Shown here in pieces: positions 51,101-59,263 of a stretch of DNA of 64,000 nt (its first letter is position 1; the number at the start of each line of letters is the position of its first letter). The position numbers were made by a program, and so were the translations under genes. The notes under the pieces are model-generated. The model searched no databases. It was not told where the DNA came from and was given only the letters and a program-made list of their open reading frames with translations. The stretch comes from Cryomorphaceae bacterium (GTDB lineage Bacteria > Bacteroidota > Bacteroidia > Flavobacteriales > ECT2AJA-044): contig CP059070.1 in assembly GCA_017798125.1 (NCBI GenBank), forward strand, positions 1,550,001 to 1,614,000, in the 5' to 3' direction.

Positions 51101-52452
51101 GTACAGGTGAGATGCGCATCGTAGATCCTAAGTCGGGTCACTTGCGTTCCACCAACAACATTCCTTATGGAGCTAAGTTGTTTGTGAAGCCTGGACAGAA
51201 AATCGAGAAGGGTGATGTGATGTGCGAGTGGGATCCATACAACGCGGTAATCCTTTCGGAAACTGCGGGTACGATCAAATTCGACAACGTTATTGAGGGA
51301 ATTACGTACCGCGTTGAGATTGACGAGCAAACCGGATTCCAGGAGAAGGTGATCTCGGAAATGCGCGATAAGAAGAAGATTCCTACCGTTCAGATTACAT
51401 CTAAGAAAGGAGAGGTCATCAAGACCTACAACCTTCCAGTTGGAGCACACATCATGGTAAATGATGGCGATAAGATCGAAGCAGGTAAGGTACTTGTGAA
51501 GATCCCGCGCAGCAGTGCTAAAGCTGGTGATATTACTGGAGGTCTTCCACGGGTAACTGAGCTCTTCGAAGCGCGTAACCCATCGAACCCATCAGTAGTA
51601 TCTGAAATCGACGGTATCGTTTCCTACGGAAAGATCAAGCGTGGTAACCGCGAGGTCATCGTAGAAAGCCGTACAGGTCAGGTGAAGAAGTACTTGGTTC
51701 CGCTATCGAAGCAGATCTTGGTACAGGAGAATGACTACGTACGTGCTGGAATGGCGATGTCTGACGGTGCCATTACCCCAACAGATATCTTGAGTATTCA
51801 AGGTACCACTGCTGTTCAGGAGTACATCGTGAATGAGATTCAGGAAGTATATCGTCTGCAAGGGGTGAAGATCAACGACAAGCACTTTGAAGTAATCGTT
51901 CGTCAGATGATGCGTAAAGTGCAAATCGTCGATTCAGGAGATACCAAGTTCTTGGAGCATCAACTCGTGCACAAGTACGACTTCATGGAAGAGAATGATT
52001 GGATTTACAACAAGCTCGTCGTTACTGACCAAGGAGAAAGTGAAAAGCTACGCAATGGTCAGATCATCACCGCACGTGAATTGCGTGATGAAAATAGCTT
52101 CTTGAAGCGCAACGACAAGCAGTTGGTAGAAACGCGTGAAGCGTTGCCAGCAGTTGCCCGTCCAATTCTCCAGGGAATTACCCGAGCATCACTCCAGACC
52201 AAGTCCTTTATCTCAGCGGCTTCCTTCCAGGAAACCACAAAGATATTGAACGAGGCTGCAGTAAGCGGAAAGGTCGACTACCTCGAAGGCTTGAAAGAGA
52301 ATGTGATCGTAGGTCACAAGATCCCAGCTGGTACAGGTTTGCGTGAATACGAAGATTTGATCGTAGGAAGCAAAGAAGACTTGGAGGCCATGATGCAGAA
52401 GGCTGCCGAAGAAAAAGCGGCAGAGAAAGCTAAAGTAGAAGAGGAAGCTTAA
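48120..52452 (+). CDS. rpoC: RNA polymerase beta' subunit (N-terminal 30 codons frameshifted)
   Basis: The beta' subunit with the active-site Mg2+ motif [12 protein letters not shown]. The N-terminal zinc site is [20 protein letters not shown] and the second is CGTLRG with [13 protein letters not shown]. It contains [16 protein letters not shown] and the trigger-loop region, and ends in an acidic/Ala tail. The long clean frame begins at a GTG (48220), but this is not the start. An ATG at 48120 followed by [10 protein letters not shown], then [10 protein letters not shown] and [17 protein letters not shown] spread over three frames, gives the expected N-terminus. About two small insertions (near 48150 and 48187) need correcting. 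From 48205 on the gene is flawless and uses CGT arginine codons. Confidence 0.95.
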
Positions 52453-52453
52453 G

Positions 52454-52771
52454 ATGGCTGATCAGAATCAAGACCAAGGCAATCAAATCAACATTGAATT
52501 GCCCGAAGAAATCGCGGAAGGGACGTATAGTAACTTGGCGATCATCAATCACAGTCCGGCGGAGTTTGTCGTCGACTTTGTGAAGATGATGCCCGGTGTG
52601 CCCAAAGCGAAAGTTAAGTCTCGAATTGTTTTGACGCCCCAGCACGCCAAGCGTTTGATGCGTGCTTTGGCCGATAACGTACAAAAGTACGAGCAGCAAT
52701 TCGGTGAGATTCAAGAAGACAACCGAGGCAACATTCCGCTGAATTTCGGCGGACCGACTGCCCAAGCTTAA
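52454..52771 (+). CDS. DUF3467 family protein
   Basis: A 105-residue soluble protein starting one base after the rpoC stop. The pattern INIELPEEIAEGTYSNLAII, EFVVDFVKMMPG, KVKSRIVLTPQHAKRLMRAL and DNVQKYEQQFG is that of DUF3467, a small protein often found after rpoC in Bacteroidota. The function is unknown; its position suggests co-expression with RNA polymerase. A terminator follows. Confidence 0.85.
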   Translation: MADQNQDQGNQINIELPEEIAEGTYSNLAIINHSPAEFVVDFVKMMPGVPKAKVKSRIVLTPQHAKRLMRALADNVQKYEQQFGEIQEDNRGNIPLNFGGPTAQA

Positions 52772-52788
52772 GCTCTAGAAATAGTAAG

Positions 52789-52819
52789 AAGCCGCTTCGG
52801 AAACGAGGCGGCTTTTTTT
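52789..52819 (+). terminator. Terminator of the rpoC operon
   Basis: AAGCCGC / GCGGCTT stem (extended by TTCG/CGAG) with a GAAA loop, then seven T. Confidence 0.85.
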
Positions 52820-52936
52820 GTCCCTTTAAATTGCTCGCGTAGTTTCGACGGGGCTCTATAGGACACCTTCAATAGTCACGAAATATTGCGCGCCTTTTTT
52901 GCCCATTTTGCTGGCCTTCAGGGCCAAATGTAAGCA

Positions 52937-52957
52937 CCGTGACATTTTCGTGATACT
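52937..52957 (+). promoter_or_regulatory. Tandem CGTGA operator upstream of the response-regulator gene
   Basis: CCGTGACATTTTCGTGATACT contains CGTGA at 52938 and again at 52949, an 11-bp period as used by OmpR/PhoB-type regulators. The same 21-nt element, two differences, precedes the lipoprotein gene at 55177. A reverse half-site TCACG lies at 52876. Confidence 0.7.
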
Positions 52958-52964
52958 TAGCTTC

Positions 52965-52972
52965 TAGCTTTG
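52965..52972 (+). promoter_or_regulatory. -7 promoter box of the two-component operon
   Basis: TAGCTTTG starts 8 nt after the CGTGA tandem, so a bound regulator would occupy the -33 position. Confidence 0.65.
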
Positions 52973-52990
52973 TAAGTCAAACGCTGACTT

Positions 52991-53689
52991 ATGAAGAAGG
53001 TACTCGTTGTAGAAGACGATCAAGATATCCGAGACTTGATTACGCTTCATTTGGAAGATATGGACTGCACACCCACAGGCGTGGGGGATGGGAACCGTGG
53101 ACTTCAAGAGGCATTGACTGGAAACTACGATCTAGTTCTTTTGGACCTCATGCTCCCCGGAACGGACGGCATTTCGATTTGCCAAAAGATGAGAGCGCTT
53201 GAAGTTTTCACCCCTGTTATGATGCTTACGGCTCGAAGCGAAGAATTCGATAAGGTACTCGGCTTAGAAAGTGGAGCTGATGACTACCTGACCAAGCCTT
53301 TTGGCATTCGTGAAATGAAGGCAAGAGTCAAGGCCTTGTTGAGAAGAGAAGAGCGTTTGAAAAGCAACTCTGGTTCAGAACGCCAGCGCATTGAGCGAGG
53401 AGGATTGCTCATAGACTTGGAGCAACGAAAGGTGGAAATTGATGGTGAGCGAATTGAGCTTACTCCAAAGGAGTATGAATTGTTGGTGTTGCTCGCAGAT
53501 TCACCAGGCCAGAGTTTCAGCAGAGAGCAACTGCTTCTTCATATATGGGGCTACGAATTCAAAGGCTATGAGCATACGGTAAATTCACACATAAACCGGT
53601 TGCGGACCAAAATCGATAAGGACAAAGCTGACGCTCCTTTTATTCTAACGACTTGGGGCGTGGGTTACCGCTTCAACGATCAACTTTAA
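52991..53689 (+). CDS. OmpR/PhoB-family response regulator
   Basis: A 232-residue DNA-binding response regulator. The receiver domain has the acidic pair in LVVEDDQD, phospho-acceptor D52 (LVLLDLMLPG), Thr in MLTARS and K102 (DDYLTKPF). The C-terminal winged helix has ELTPKEYELLVLLADSPG, SREQLLLHIWGYE and the recognition-helix region TVNSHINRLRTKI, ending with WGVGYRF. It is followed by its histidine kinase after 4 nt. The CGTGA tandem in its own promoter suggests autoregulation. Confidence 0.94.
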   Translation: MKKVLVVEDDQDIRDLITLHLEDMDCTPTGVGDGNRGLQEALTGNYDLVLLDLMLPGTDGISICQKMRALEVFTPVMMLTARSEEFDKVLGLESGADDYLTKPFGIREMKARVKALLRREERLKSNSGSERQRIERGGLLIDLEQRKVEIDGERIELTPKEYELLVLLADSPGQSFSREQLLLHIWGYEFKGYEHTVNSHINRLRTKIDKDKADAPFILTTWGVGYRFNDQL

Positions 53690-53693
53690 TCTC

Positions 53694-55151
53694 ATGGGCC
53701 AAAGTTTTAAAAATAGCCTTGTCTGGCGACTGAGCTTGGTATTGTTCCTTCTCTTTGTCGTTATCGGAATCTCCTACGTGTTTTTCACGGCGAACACCAT
53801 GCGAGAGTACCATCAAAAGACCACACAGCAGCTCCATGCACACGTAGCTGAACATATGCTGCTAGAGGTGCAGCCCTTTGTAGATGGGGAAGTCAATGAA
53901 GCGGCATTGGGTCAAATCATGCACTCCATGATGGCGGTCAACCCTAATCTGGAGGTATACCTCGTGGATCCCTCTGGCGAAATTCTCTCCTATGTGGTTT
54001 TGGACAAAGAGGTTCGCCTGAACAGCATAGAATTAGAACCCGTACAAAAGTTCCTCTCCAGCTCGGGATGCGCCTATGTTTTGGGCGACGACCCTCGGAT
54101 TCCCGGCAGAAAGACCATTTTTTCGGCTACAGAAGTATTGGAAGCTGGCCAGCTACTCGGCTATGTTTACATGGTCCTGGCCAGCGACCAGTACGAAACG
54201 GTCTCCGCCTCCCTGTATTCCGACTATTTCATGCAGCTTGGTACTCGATCTTTCGTGATCACTCTGATTTCGGCGCTTCTTATCAGCGTTGCTTTGATTT
54301 TCTTGCTCACGCGTAACCTCCGTCAGATTATTAAGACGGTGCAGCAATACGAGAACGGAGATCTTACGGCCCGGGTACCCATTACCTCCGATAACGAATT
54401 GGCCGCCGTAGGGCGCACCTTCAATCAGATGGCGGATACCCTCAGCGCTAATATCGAAGAGCTCAAAAAAGTCGATCGCCTACGGCGCGATTTAATTGCC
54501 AACGTCTCCCACGATCTTCGCAGTCCAATGGCAGTGATCCAAGGGTACATTGAAACCCTTGCCCTCAAGAACGATTCCCTCACAGCGGAACAACGGGCCG
54601 AATACTTTGAGCGCGTGCTGCGCAGCAGCGACAAATTAGAGCGACTTGTGGCCAGCCTCTTCGAGCTATCCAAATTGGAAAGTGATCAAATGGAGCTTCA
54701 CCTAGAAACGACAACACCCGAAGAATTGGTTCGTCATTCTGCAGAAGACTTTTCCCTCTTGGCGTCTGAGAAGGGATTGGAGTTCGACCTCGAAGTTCAA
54801 CCAGACCTGCCGGAGGTACAAGTGGATCCTGCGCTATTCCAACGCGTTTTGCAGAACTTACTCGACAACGCCATCAAGTATACCCCCGAAGCCGGATTCG
54901 TGGCCCTAAGGGTCAAAAAAGAGGAGGAGGAGATTAGGTTTGAAATCGAGAATTCTGGCCCGGGAATTCCAAGTGAAGACGTCCCGCATCTTTTTGATCG
55001 TTATTACCGCGCTCAGGCCAAGGACAACAAAGGGACGGGACTCGGTTTGGCTATCGTTAAACGGATTTTGGATCTGCATCAATCCGTGATCGCAGTGGTC
55101 AGCAAGGCCAATCAGAGCACCACTTTTGCCTTCTCCTTACCCTCGGCGTGA
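53694..55151 (+). CDS. Sensor histidine kinase
   Basis: A 485-residue membrane kinase for the adjacent response regulator. Transmembrane helix 1 (about 11-33), a periplasmic sensor region of about 150 residues with no recognised ligand motif, helix 2 (about 185-207, SFVITLISALLISVALIFLL), HAMP, the phospho-acceptor H273 in IANVSHDLRSPMAVIQGYIE, then the ATPase with NLLDNAIKYTPEAG (N box), ENSGPGIPSEDVPHLFDRYY (G1/F) and KGTGLGLAIVKRI (G2). An imperfect dispersed repeat lies over the DRLRRDL codons. The signal sensed is unknown. Confidence 0.93.
   Translation: MGQSFKNSLVWRLSLVLFLLFVVIGISYVFFTANTMREYHQKTTQQLHAHVAEHMLLEVQPFVDGEVNEAALGQIMHSMMAVNPNLEVYLVDPSGEILSYVVLDKEVRLNSIELEPVQKFLSSSGCAYVLGDDPRIPGRKTIFSATEVLEAGQLLGYVYMVLASDQYETVSASLYSDYFMQLGTRSFVITLISALLISVALIFLLTRNLRQIIKTVQQYENGDLTARVPITSDNELAAVGRTFNQMADTLSANIEELKKVDRLRRDLIANVSHDLRSPMAVIQGYIETLALKNDSLTAEQRAEYFERVLRSSDKLERLVASLFELSKLESDQMELHLETTTPEELVRHSAEDFSLLASEKGLEFDLEVQPDLPEVQVDPALFQRVLQNLLDNAIKYTPEAGFVALRVKKEEEEIRFEIENSGPGIPSEDVPHLFDRYYRAQAKDNKGTGLGLAIVKRILDLHQSVIAVVSKANQSTTFAFSLPSA
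54476..54491 (+). repeat. Possible degenerate hairpin repeat, copy 11 (inside histidine kinase)
   Basis: TCGCC-TAC-GGCGC-GAT has the loop and GAT tail but only four stem pairs. It encodes RLRRD, common in kinases, so it may be coincidence. Confidence 0.35.
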
Positions 55152-55176
55152 GGAAGGTCACGAAAAAGTGAAGAGC

Positions 55177-55197
55177 CCGTGATTTTTTCGTGATACT
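55177..55197 (+). promoter_or_regulatory. Tandem CGTGA operator upstream of the lipoprotein gene
   Basis: CCGTGATTTTTTCGTGATACT repeats the element found before the response-regulator gene, with CGTGA at 55178 and 55189. A reverse half-site TCACG lies at 55158. Confidence 0.7.
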
Positions 55198-55204
55198 CTC
55201 GGAG

Positions 55205-55212
55205 GATCTTTG
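55205..55212 (+). promoter_or_regulatory. -7 promoter box of the lipoprotein gene
   Basis: GATCTTTG, one base off TAnnTTTG, again exactly 8 nt after the CGTGA tandem. The weak first base fits a promoter that depends on an activator. Confidence 0.6.
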
Positions 55213-55238
55213 ACTCAGAAATCATAAAAAAAGAAATT

Positions 55239-56117
55239 ATGAAAACTGCGTCTTTACTACTCTTAGGAGTATCCCTTTTTGCCTTCACTGCATGTTCAGA
55301 AGATGACGACGATTCATCTTCCAACCAAGGCAACCTTGAACTCAACCTTTCACAATTGGCTCAAGTCGAGGCCGATGAAGTCTACGAAGGATGGATCATT
55401 GTCGATGGTGCCCCAGTCAGCACGGGAACCTTTACTGTTGATGATGCCGGAGTTCTTTCCCGCACACGATTTACCGTAGACGAGGCGGACCTCGCAGCGG
55501 CAACTGATTTTGTATTGAGCATTGAGCCCAAGCAAGACAATGACCCTGCTCCAAGCGACATTAAAATTCTAGGAGGAGCTTTCAACGGTGATGAGGCCAT
55601 GGTATCTGCGGCGCACCCAGCTGCTCTGAATGCAGATTTGTCCAATGCAATGGGAACATATTTATTGGCAACGCCGACCACGAGCGATATGACGGACGAG
55701 CTGAGTGGAGTTTGGTTTCTCGATGGGAGTAACGGCTCGGCTGGATTAGACCTCCCGGCGTTGCCTGCGAATTGGATCTACGAAGGATGGGCCGTGATCA
55801 ACGGTACCCCTGTCTCTACAGGAAGATTCAGCGATCCTTCTGTCGCGGATCTAGACGCACCGTTCAGCGGAACGGACGCTGGATCTCCTCCTTTCCCTGG
55901 CGAAGACTTTGTCATGAATGCGCCAAATGGGTTGACCTTCCCTGTGGATTTGGCGGGTATGCCTTTGGTCATCTCCATTGAGCCCAATCCGGACAACTCA
56001 GAAGCTCCATTTGCTTTCAAACCCCTGTTCACGATGGCCGGTGCCATGGATCATGTGAACTATCCAATTGAAAATCAAGTGGCAAGTAATTTTCCTACGG
56101 GTTCGGTCTCCAGATAA
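55239..56117 (+). CDS. Lipoprotein with two RskA-like (anti-sigma-K C-terminal-like) repeats
   Basis: A 292-residue lipoprotein: signal MKTASLLLLGVSLFAFTAC with lipid-modified Cys at residue 19, then an acidic linker SEDDDDSSS that should favour surface or outer-membrane location in Bacteroidota. Two repeats follow, one beginning YEGWIIVDGAPVSTGTF and ending FVLSIEPKQDNDPAPS, the other YEGWAVINGTPVSTGRF and ending LVISIEPNPDNSEAPF. The YEGW..DG.PVSTG.F pattern resembles the extracytoplasmic part of RskA-type anti-sigma factors, but there is no sigma-binding domain or membrane helix, so it is not an anti-sigma factor as such. It is the likely target of the adjacent two-component system. Confidence 0.72.
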   Translation: MKTASLLLLGVSLFAFTACSEDDDDSSSNQGNLELNLSQLAQVEADEVYEGWIIVDGAPVSTGTFTVDDAGVLSRTRFTVDEADLAAATDFVLSIEPKQDNDPAPSDIKILGGAFNGDEAMVSAAHPAALNADLSNAMGTYLLATPTTSDMTDELSGVWFLDGSNGSAGLDLPALPANWIYEGWAVINGTPVSTGRFSDPSVADLDAPFSGTDAGSPPFPGEDFVMNAPNGLTFPVDLAGMPLVISIEPNPDNSEAPFAFKPLFTMAGAMDHVNYPIENQVASNFPTGSVSR

Positions 56118-56139
56118 CCCAAACTATCTCGAGCCCGAG

Positions 56140-56177
56140 AAGCCCCGGTATCACATGGTTGCCGGGGCTTATTTTTT
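56140..56177 (+). terminator. Terminator after the lipoprotein gene
   Basis: AAGCCCCGG / CCGGGGCTT stem with a 13-nt loop then ATTTTTT. It overlaps the last codons of the convergent binding-protein gene. Confidence 0.8.
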
Positions 56178-56951
56178 GCCTAATTCCCTCAAATAGGAAG
56201 GCGTCTTCACCAGGCGACTTCCATACCAGCTGAAGAGTTCGCCATCCACCAATTCAATGTGCGCCTGCGGCGCGATGCGCCTCAACTCCTCCATATGCTC
56301 CTCCTTGAAGGGATAGGGCTCAGAAGACAAGAAAATGCGCTCGGCATTCTGCCACCTCTGATCGGTTAAATCAACTTCAGGATACCGGCTTTCCTCACCA
56401 AAAACATTCGCAAAGCCACCCTCTTCGAGCATAGCGTGAATAAAAGTGTCCCCGCCAACACTCATATAGGGATTCTTCCAGATGAGATAGGCAACAGGCA
56501 CTGAGTCCCGTTGCGCGGCCCTTAAGGCCTGAAACGGGCCTTCAATGCGTTCAATGAGTTCTGCAGCTTTTTCCGGACGGTTCACGAGGTGGCCAACCGA
56601 TTCGATCATGGAAAGGGCATCGCTGAGGTTCTGAACATCACTGATCCACACCGGGAATTCCGATGCAAGCGCTTCAATGCCCTCAAGCTCATTCTCTTCT
56701 TTATTGGCGATGATGAGGTCAGGCCTCAGATCCCGAATCCGATCGAGCTTAAAGTCTTTGGTTCCGCCTACGCGCGTCTTCTTAAACCGCCATTGATCGG
56801 GATGTACGCAAAAGCGCGTCAATCCAACAACCTCGTCATCGAGGCCCAGATCAGCTAATAATTCTGTTTGAGAGGGAACCAGTGAAATGATGCGCTTGGG
56901 TGCCTCCGGCACTGCCACGGTTCTTCCCAGCTGATCAATAAATGGGCGCAT
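56169..56951 (-). CDS. BtuF-like periplasmic-binding-fold protein without signal peptide
   Basis: A 260-residue helical-backbone metal/cobalamin receptor domain: RIISLVPSQTELLADLGL, VVGLTRFCVHP, VGGTKDFKLDRIRDLRPDLIIANKEEN, WISDVQNLSDAL, and YLIWKNPYMSVGGDTFIHAML. These match BtuF/FhuD-like substrate-binding proteins. The protein starts directly with MRPFIDQLGRTV and has no signal peptide or lipobox, and no ABC permease or ATPase is next to it. A cytoplasmic ligand-binding role or loss of export is possible. The ATG shares a base with the upstream stop codon (TAATG), so it is translationally coupled to the CBS/cysteine synthase gene. Confidence 0.82.
   Translation of the reverse strand: MRPFIDQLGRTVAVPEAPKRIISLVPSQTELLADLGLDDEVVGLTRFCVHPDQWRFKKTRVGGTKDFKLDRIRDLRPDLIIANKEENELEGIEALASEFPVWISDVQNLSDALSMIESVGHLVNRPEKAAELIERIEGPFQALRAAQRDSVPVAYLIWKNPYMSVGGDTFIHAMLEEGGFANVFGEESRYPEVDLTDQRWQNAERIFLSSEPYPFKEEHMEELRRIAPQAHIELVDGELFSWYGSRLVKTPSYLRELGKK
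56261..56276 (+). repeat. Dispersed hairpin repeat, copy 12 (inside binding-protein gene)
   Basis: GCGCC-TGC-GGCGC-GAT, read on the other strand as IAPQA. Confidence 0.65.
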
Positions 56952-57937
56952 TAGGCGTCAATAAAGCCCTGTTCCTTCATCCAGTCATCATTGTAGACCT
57001 TGCCTACATAACGACTTCCGTGATCGTGAAAAAGGACCACAATGACCGAGTCTTCGTCGAAGCGATCCTTCATTTGAACAACCGCTTGCATGGCTGATCC
57101 ACAGGAATATCCCAAGAAGAAGCCTTCGGTTTGGGCCAGCTCGCGACACATGAGCGCGCCTTCTTTGTCCCCAACTTTTTCGAAGTGATCGATCAAGCTG
57201 AAATCCACATTCTTCGGCAAGATATCCTCGCCAATACCTTCGGTGATGTACGAGTAGATTTCGTTTTCATCAAATTCGCCAGTCTCGTGGTACTTTTTGA
57301 AAACAGAACCATAGGAATCTACGCCCAAGGTCTGAACATCAGGATTCTGCTCTTTCAAATAGCGCGACGTACCGGAAACAGTACCTCCTGTACCTACACC
57401 TACAACGAAGTGCGTCACTTTCCCTTCCGTCTGCTCCCAAATTTCAGGGCCGGTGCTTTCGTAATGTGCTGCCCGGTTGCTCAGGTTGTCGTATTGAAAG
57501 GGGTAAAAGCTATTCGGGATTTCGCGAGCTAAGCGCTCTGCAACTTTGTAGTAGGAACGTTCGTCCTCTGGAGTCACATCCGTAGGGCAAACCACCACTT
57601 CAGCGCCCATCGCCTTTAGGACATCCATCTTTTCCTTGCTCTGCTTATCGCTCATGGTACAAATCAACTTGTACCCTTTTATCACGGCCGCAAGGGCAAG
57701 CCCCATTCCCGTATTCCCTGAAGTACATTCAATGATGGTTCCTCCAGGGGTGATTTTACCTTCCGCTTCCGCGTCTTCAATCATCTTCAAGGCCATTCGG
57801 TCCTTCACCGAATGCCCAGGATTGAAGTATTCCACCTTTCCCAAGAGGGTTCCTGGAATTCCGTATTTCTTGGCAATGCGATCCATGCGGATCATAGGAG
57901 TGTCACCAATGGTATCGAGGATGCTGTCGTAAATCAT
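56951..57937 (-). CDS. Cystathionine beta-synthase / cysteine synthase family PLP enzyme
   Basis: A 328-residue fold-type II PLP enzyme acting on serine or O-acetylserine in sulfur amino-acid metabolism. The PLP lysine is in NPGHSVKDRMALKMI, the substrate loop is TSGNTGMGLALAA, and the phosphate-binding loop is VGTGGTVSGTSRYL. The sequence EYFNPGHSVKDR and the YPFQYDNLSNRAAHYESTGPEIW stretch resemble CBS more than CysK. There is no C-terminal CBS regulatory domain and no heme domain. It is the first gene of a pair with the BtuF-like protein. Confidence 0.87.
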   Translation of the reverse strand: MIYDSILDTIGDTPMIRMDRIAKKYGIPGTLLGKVEYFNPGHSVKDRMALKMIEDAEAEGKITPGGTIIECTSGNTGMGLALAAVIKGYKLICTMSDKQSKEKMDVLKAMGAEVVVCPTDVTPEDERSYYKVAERLAREIPNSFYPFQYDNLSNRAAHYESTGPEIWEQTEGKVTHFVVGVGTGGTVSGTSRYLKEQNPDVQTLGVDSYGSVFKKYHETGEFDENEIYSYITEGIGEDILPKNVDFSLIDHFEKVGDKEGALMCRELAQTEGFFLGYSCGSAMQAVVQMKDRFDEDSVIVVLFHDHGSRYVGKVYNDDWMKEQGFIDA

Positions 57938-57999
57938 GCCGCGCTTTTCGTTGTGCTGTAGTTGGCGGCAAAGGTACCCATTCTTGGGCGGATTAGCGA

Positions 58000-58015
58000 G
58001 GCCCTACGGGCCGAT
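58000..58015 (+). repeat. Dispersed hairpin repeat, copy 13 (between permease and CBS genes)
   Basis: GGCCC-TAC-GGGCC-GAT, just past the stop of the LolE-like gene. Confidence 0.7.
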
Positions 58016-58017
58016 GA

Positions 58018-59247
58018 TTAATCAAATCGGAGGGCTCGCGCTGGGGGTATCCGAGTGACTAGGTAGGAGGGGAGGATCAGAACAATCAAGCACAAAACAA
58101 GTGTTCCCAAATTGATGGCGCTCCATTGCCATAAGTGCAGCGCCACCGGGGCTTCACTGACGTAGTAGGTGCTTTCATCGAGGGTCACCAATCCGAATTG
58201 ATCCTGAAGCAACAAAAGACCGCCGCCGATGAGGTTCCCCCAGAAGAGTCCCCATCCGATGAGATAGAACGCATCGTAGAGAAATATCCGTCGAATGCTC
58301 CAATTTCGAGCCCCTAGTGCTTTCATGGTACCGACGAAAGGAGTCCGCTCCAATATTAATATCAGCAGGGCCGTGGACATGTTTATCGCCGCAACGGCCA
58401 CCATGATGGCCAATACAATGAAGATGTTTAAATCAAAAAGGGCTAGCCATTCAAAAATCTGAGGGCTTTTTTGCTTGGCCGTTCGTGCAATGAGGTTGTA
58501 GTCGATGAGTGCATTTACTTGAGCGCCTATCATCACCAAATTGTCGAACTCGTCAATGAGCACTTCAAATCCACCCACCTGATCGGTTCCCCAGTCGTTG
58601 AGGTTTTGAATATCACTCAACCGTCCCATCACATACAGCTGATCGTATTCCTCAAGATCTGTTTTGTAGATTCCGCTGACCGTGAAAGGCAATCTCCGCG
58701 GATTTTTGGGCGGTGGTTGCACAAAGTAGAGCAGGACTCTGGATCCCGTTTCTAAGTTCAGTCTGCGCGCGAAATAATCGCTGACGAGAATTTCTCGATT
58801 CGATGTATCAGAAAGACTCGGGAATCGGCCTTCATTCAAGTAGGGGAGAAAGGGGGTCCAATCGTATTCTTCTCCGAGTCCTTTGAGCACAATACCCTCG
58901 AAATCATCACGAGTCTTCATGACGCCAGCCTTCGTGGCATAGCTTTGGATGCGGTTTACTCCAGGAAGCTCTTGGACTTCTTTAATCCAATCGGCTTCCG
59001 CCTCAATTGGAATGGGCTCAAAGCTCGAGTTCTGGTCGAAGTTGGTGATTTGGATGTGCCCGGTGAAACCGATTACTTTGTCGCGGATCTTGGATTTCAG
59101 CCCTGTTCCAACCGAAACGGCAATCAACATTACCGCAAAGCTTAAGGCAACGGCGATAATGGCCACCCGAATAATTGGACCGCTGATACTGCGATCACTT
59201 GCTTCGGCTTTCGAAAGTCGACGCGCTATAAACCACTCAAACCGCAT
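58018..59247 (-). CDS. FtsX/LolE-type ABC transporter permease (lipoprotein release-like)
   Basis: About 409 residues from the ATG at 59247 (MRFEWFIARRLSKAEASDRS); a slightly earlier ATG at 59253 is possible. One N-terminal helix (about 25-48, IIRVAIIAVALSFAVMLIAVSV) is followed by a MacB-like periplasmic domain (GTGLKSKIRDKVIGFTGHIQI) and three C-terminal FtsX helices, with LLILERTPFVGTMKALGARNWSIRRIFLYDAFYLIGWG. This layout is LolC/LolE, the permease that extracts lipoproteins from the inner membrane with LolD. No ATPase gene is adjacent. The start codon faces the divergent DUF1343 gene with almost no space between. Confidence 0.87.
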   Translation of the reverse strand: MRFEWFIARRLSKAEASDRSISGPIIRVAIIAVALSFAVMLIAVSVGTGLKSKIRDKVIGFTGHIQITNFDQNSSFEPIPIEAEADWIKEVQELPGVNRIQSYATKAGVMKTRDDFEGIVLKGLGEEYDWTPFLPYLNEGRFPSLSDTSNREILVSDYFARRLNLETGSRVLLYFVQPPPKNPRRLPFTVSGIYKTDLEEYDQLYVMGRLSDIQNLNDWGTDQVGGFEVLIDEFDNLVMIGAQVNALIDYNLIARTAKQKSPQIFEWLALFDLNIFIVLAIMVAVAAINMSTALLILILERTPFVGTMKALGARNWSIRRIFLYDAFYLIGWGLFWGNLIGGGLLLLQDQFGLVTLDESTYYVSEAPVALHLWQWSAINLGTLVLCLIVLILPSYLVTRIPPARALRFD

Positions 59248-59263
59248 ATGCATGCACGAATTA

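Noticed and set aside
54900-54915. GGCCCTAAGGGTC as another hairpin repeat
   Set aside because: The stem is imperfect and the GAT tail is absent; it encodes conserved kinase sequence.
55239-56117. Anti-sigma factor
   Set aside because: Only the outer RskA-like repeats are present; there is no zinc or sigma-binding N-terminal domain and no transmembrane helix, and no ECF sigma gene is nearby.
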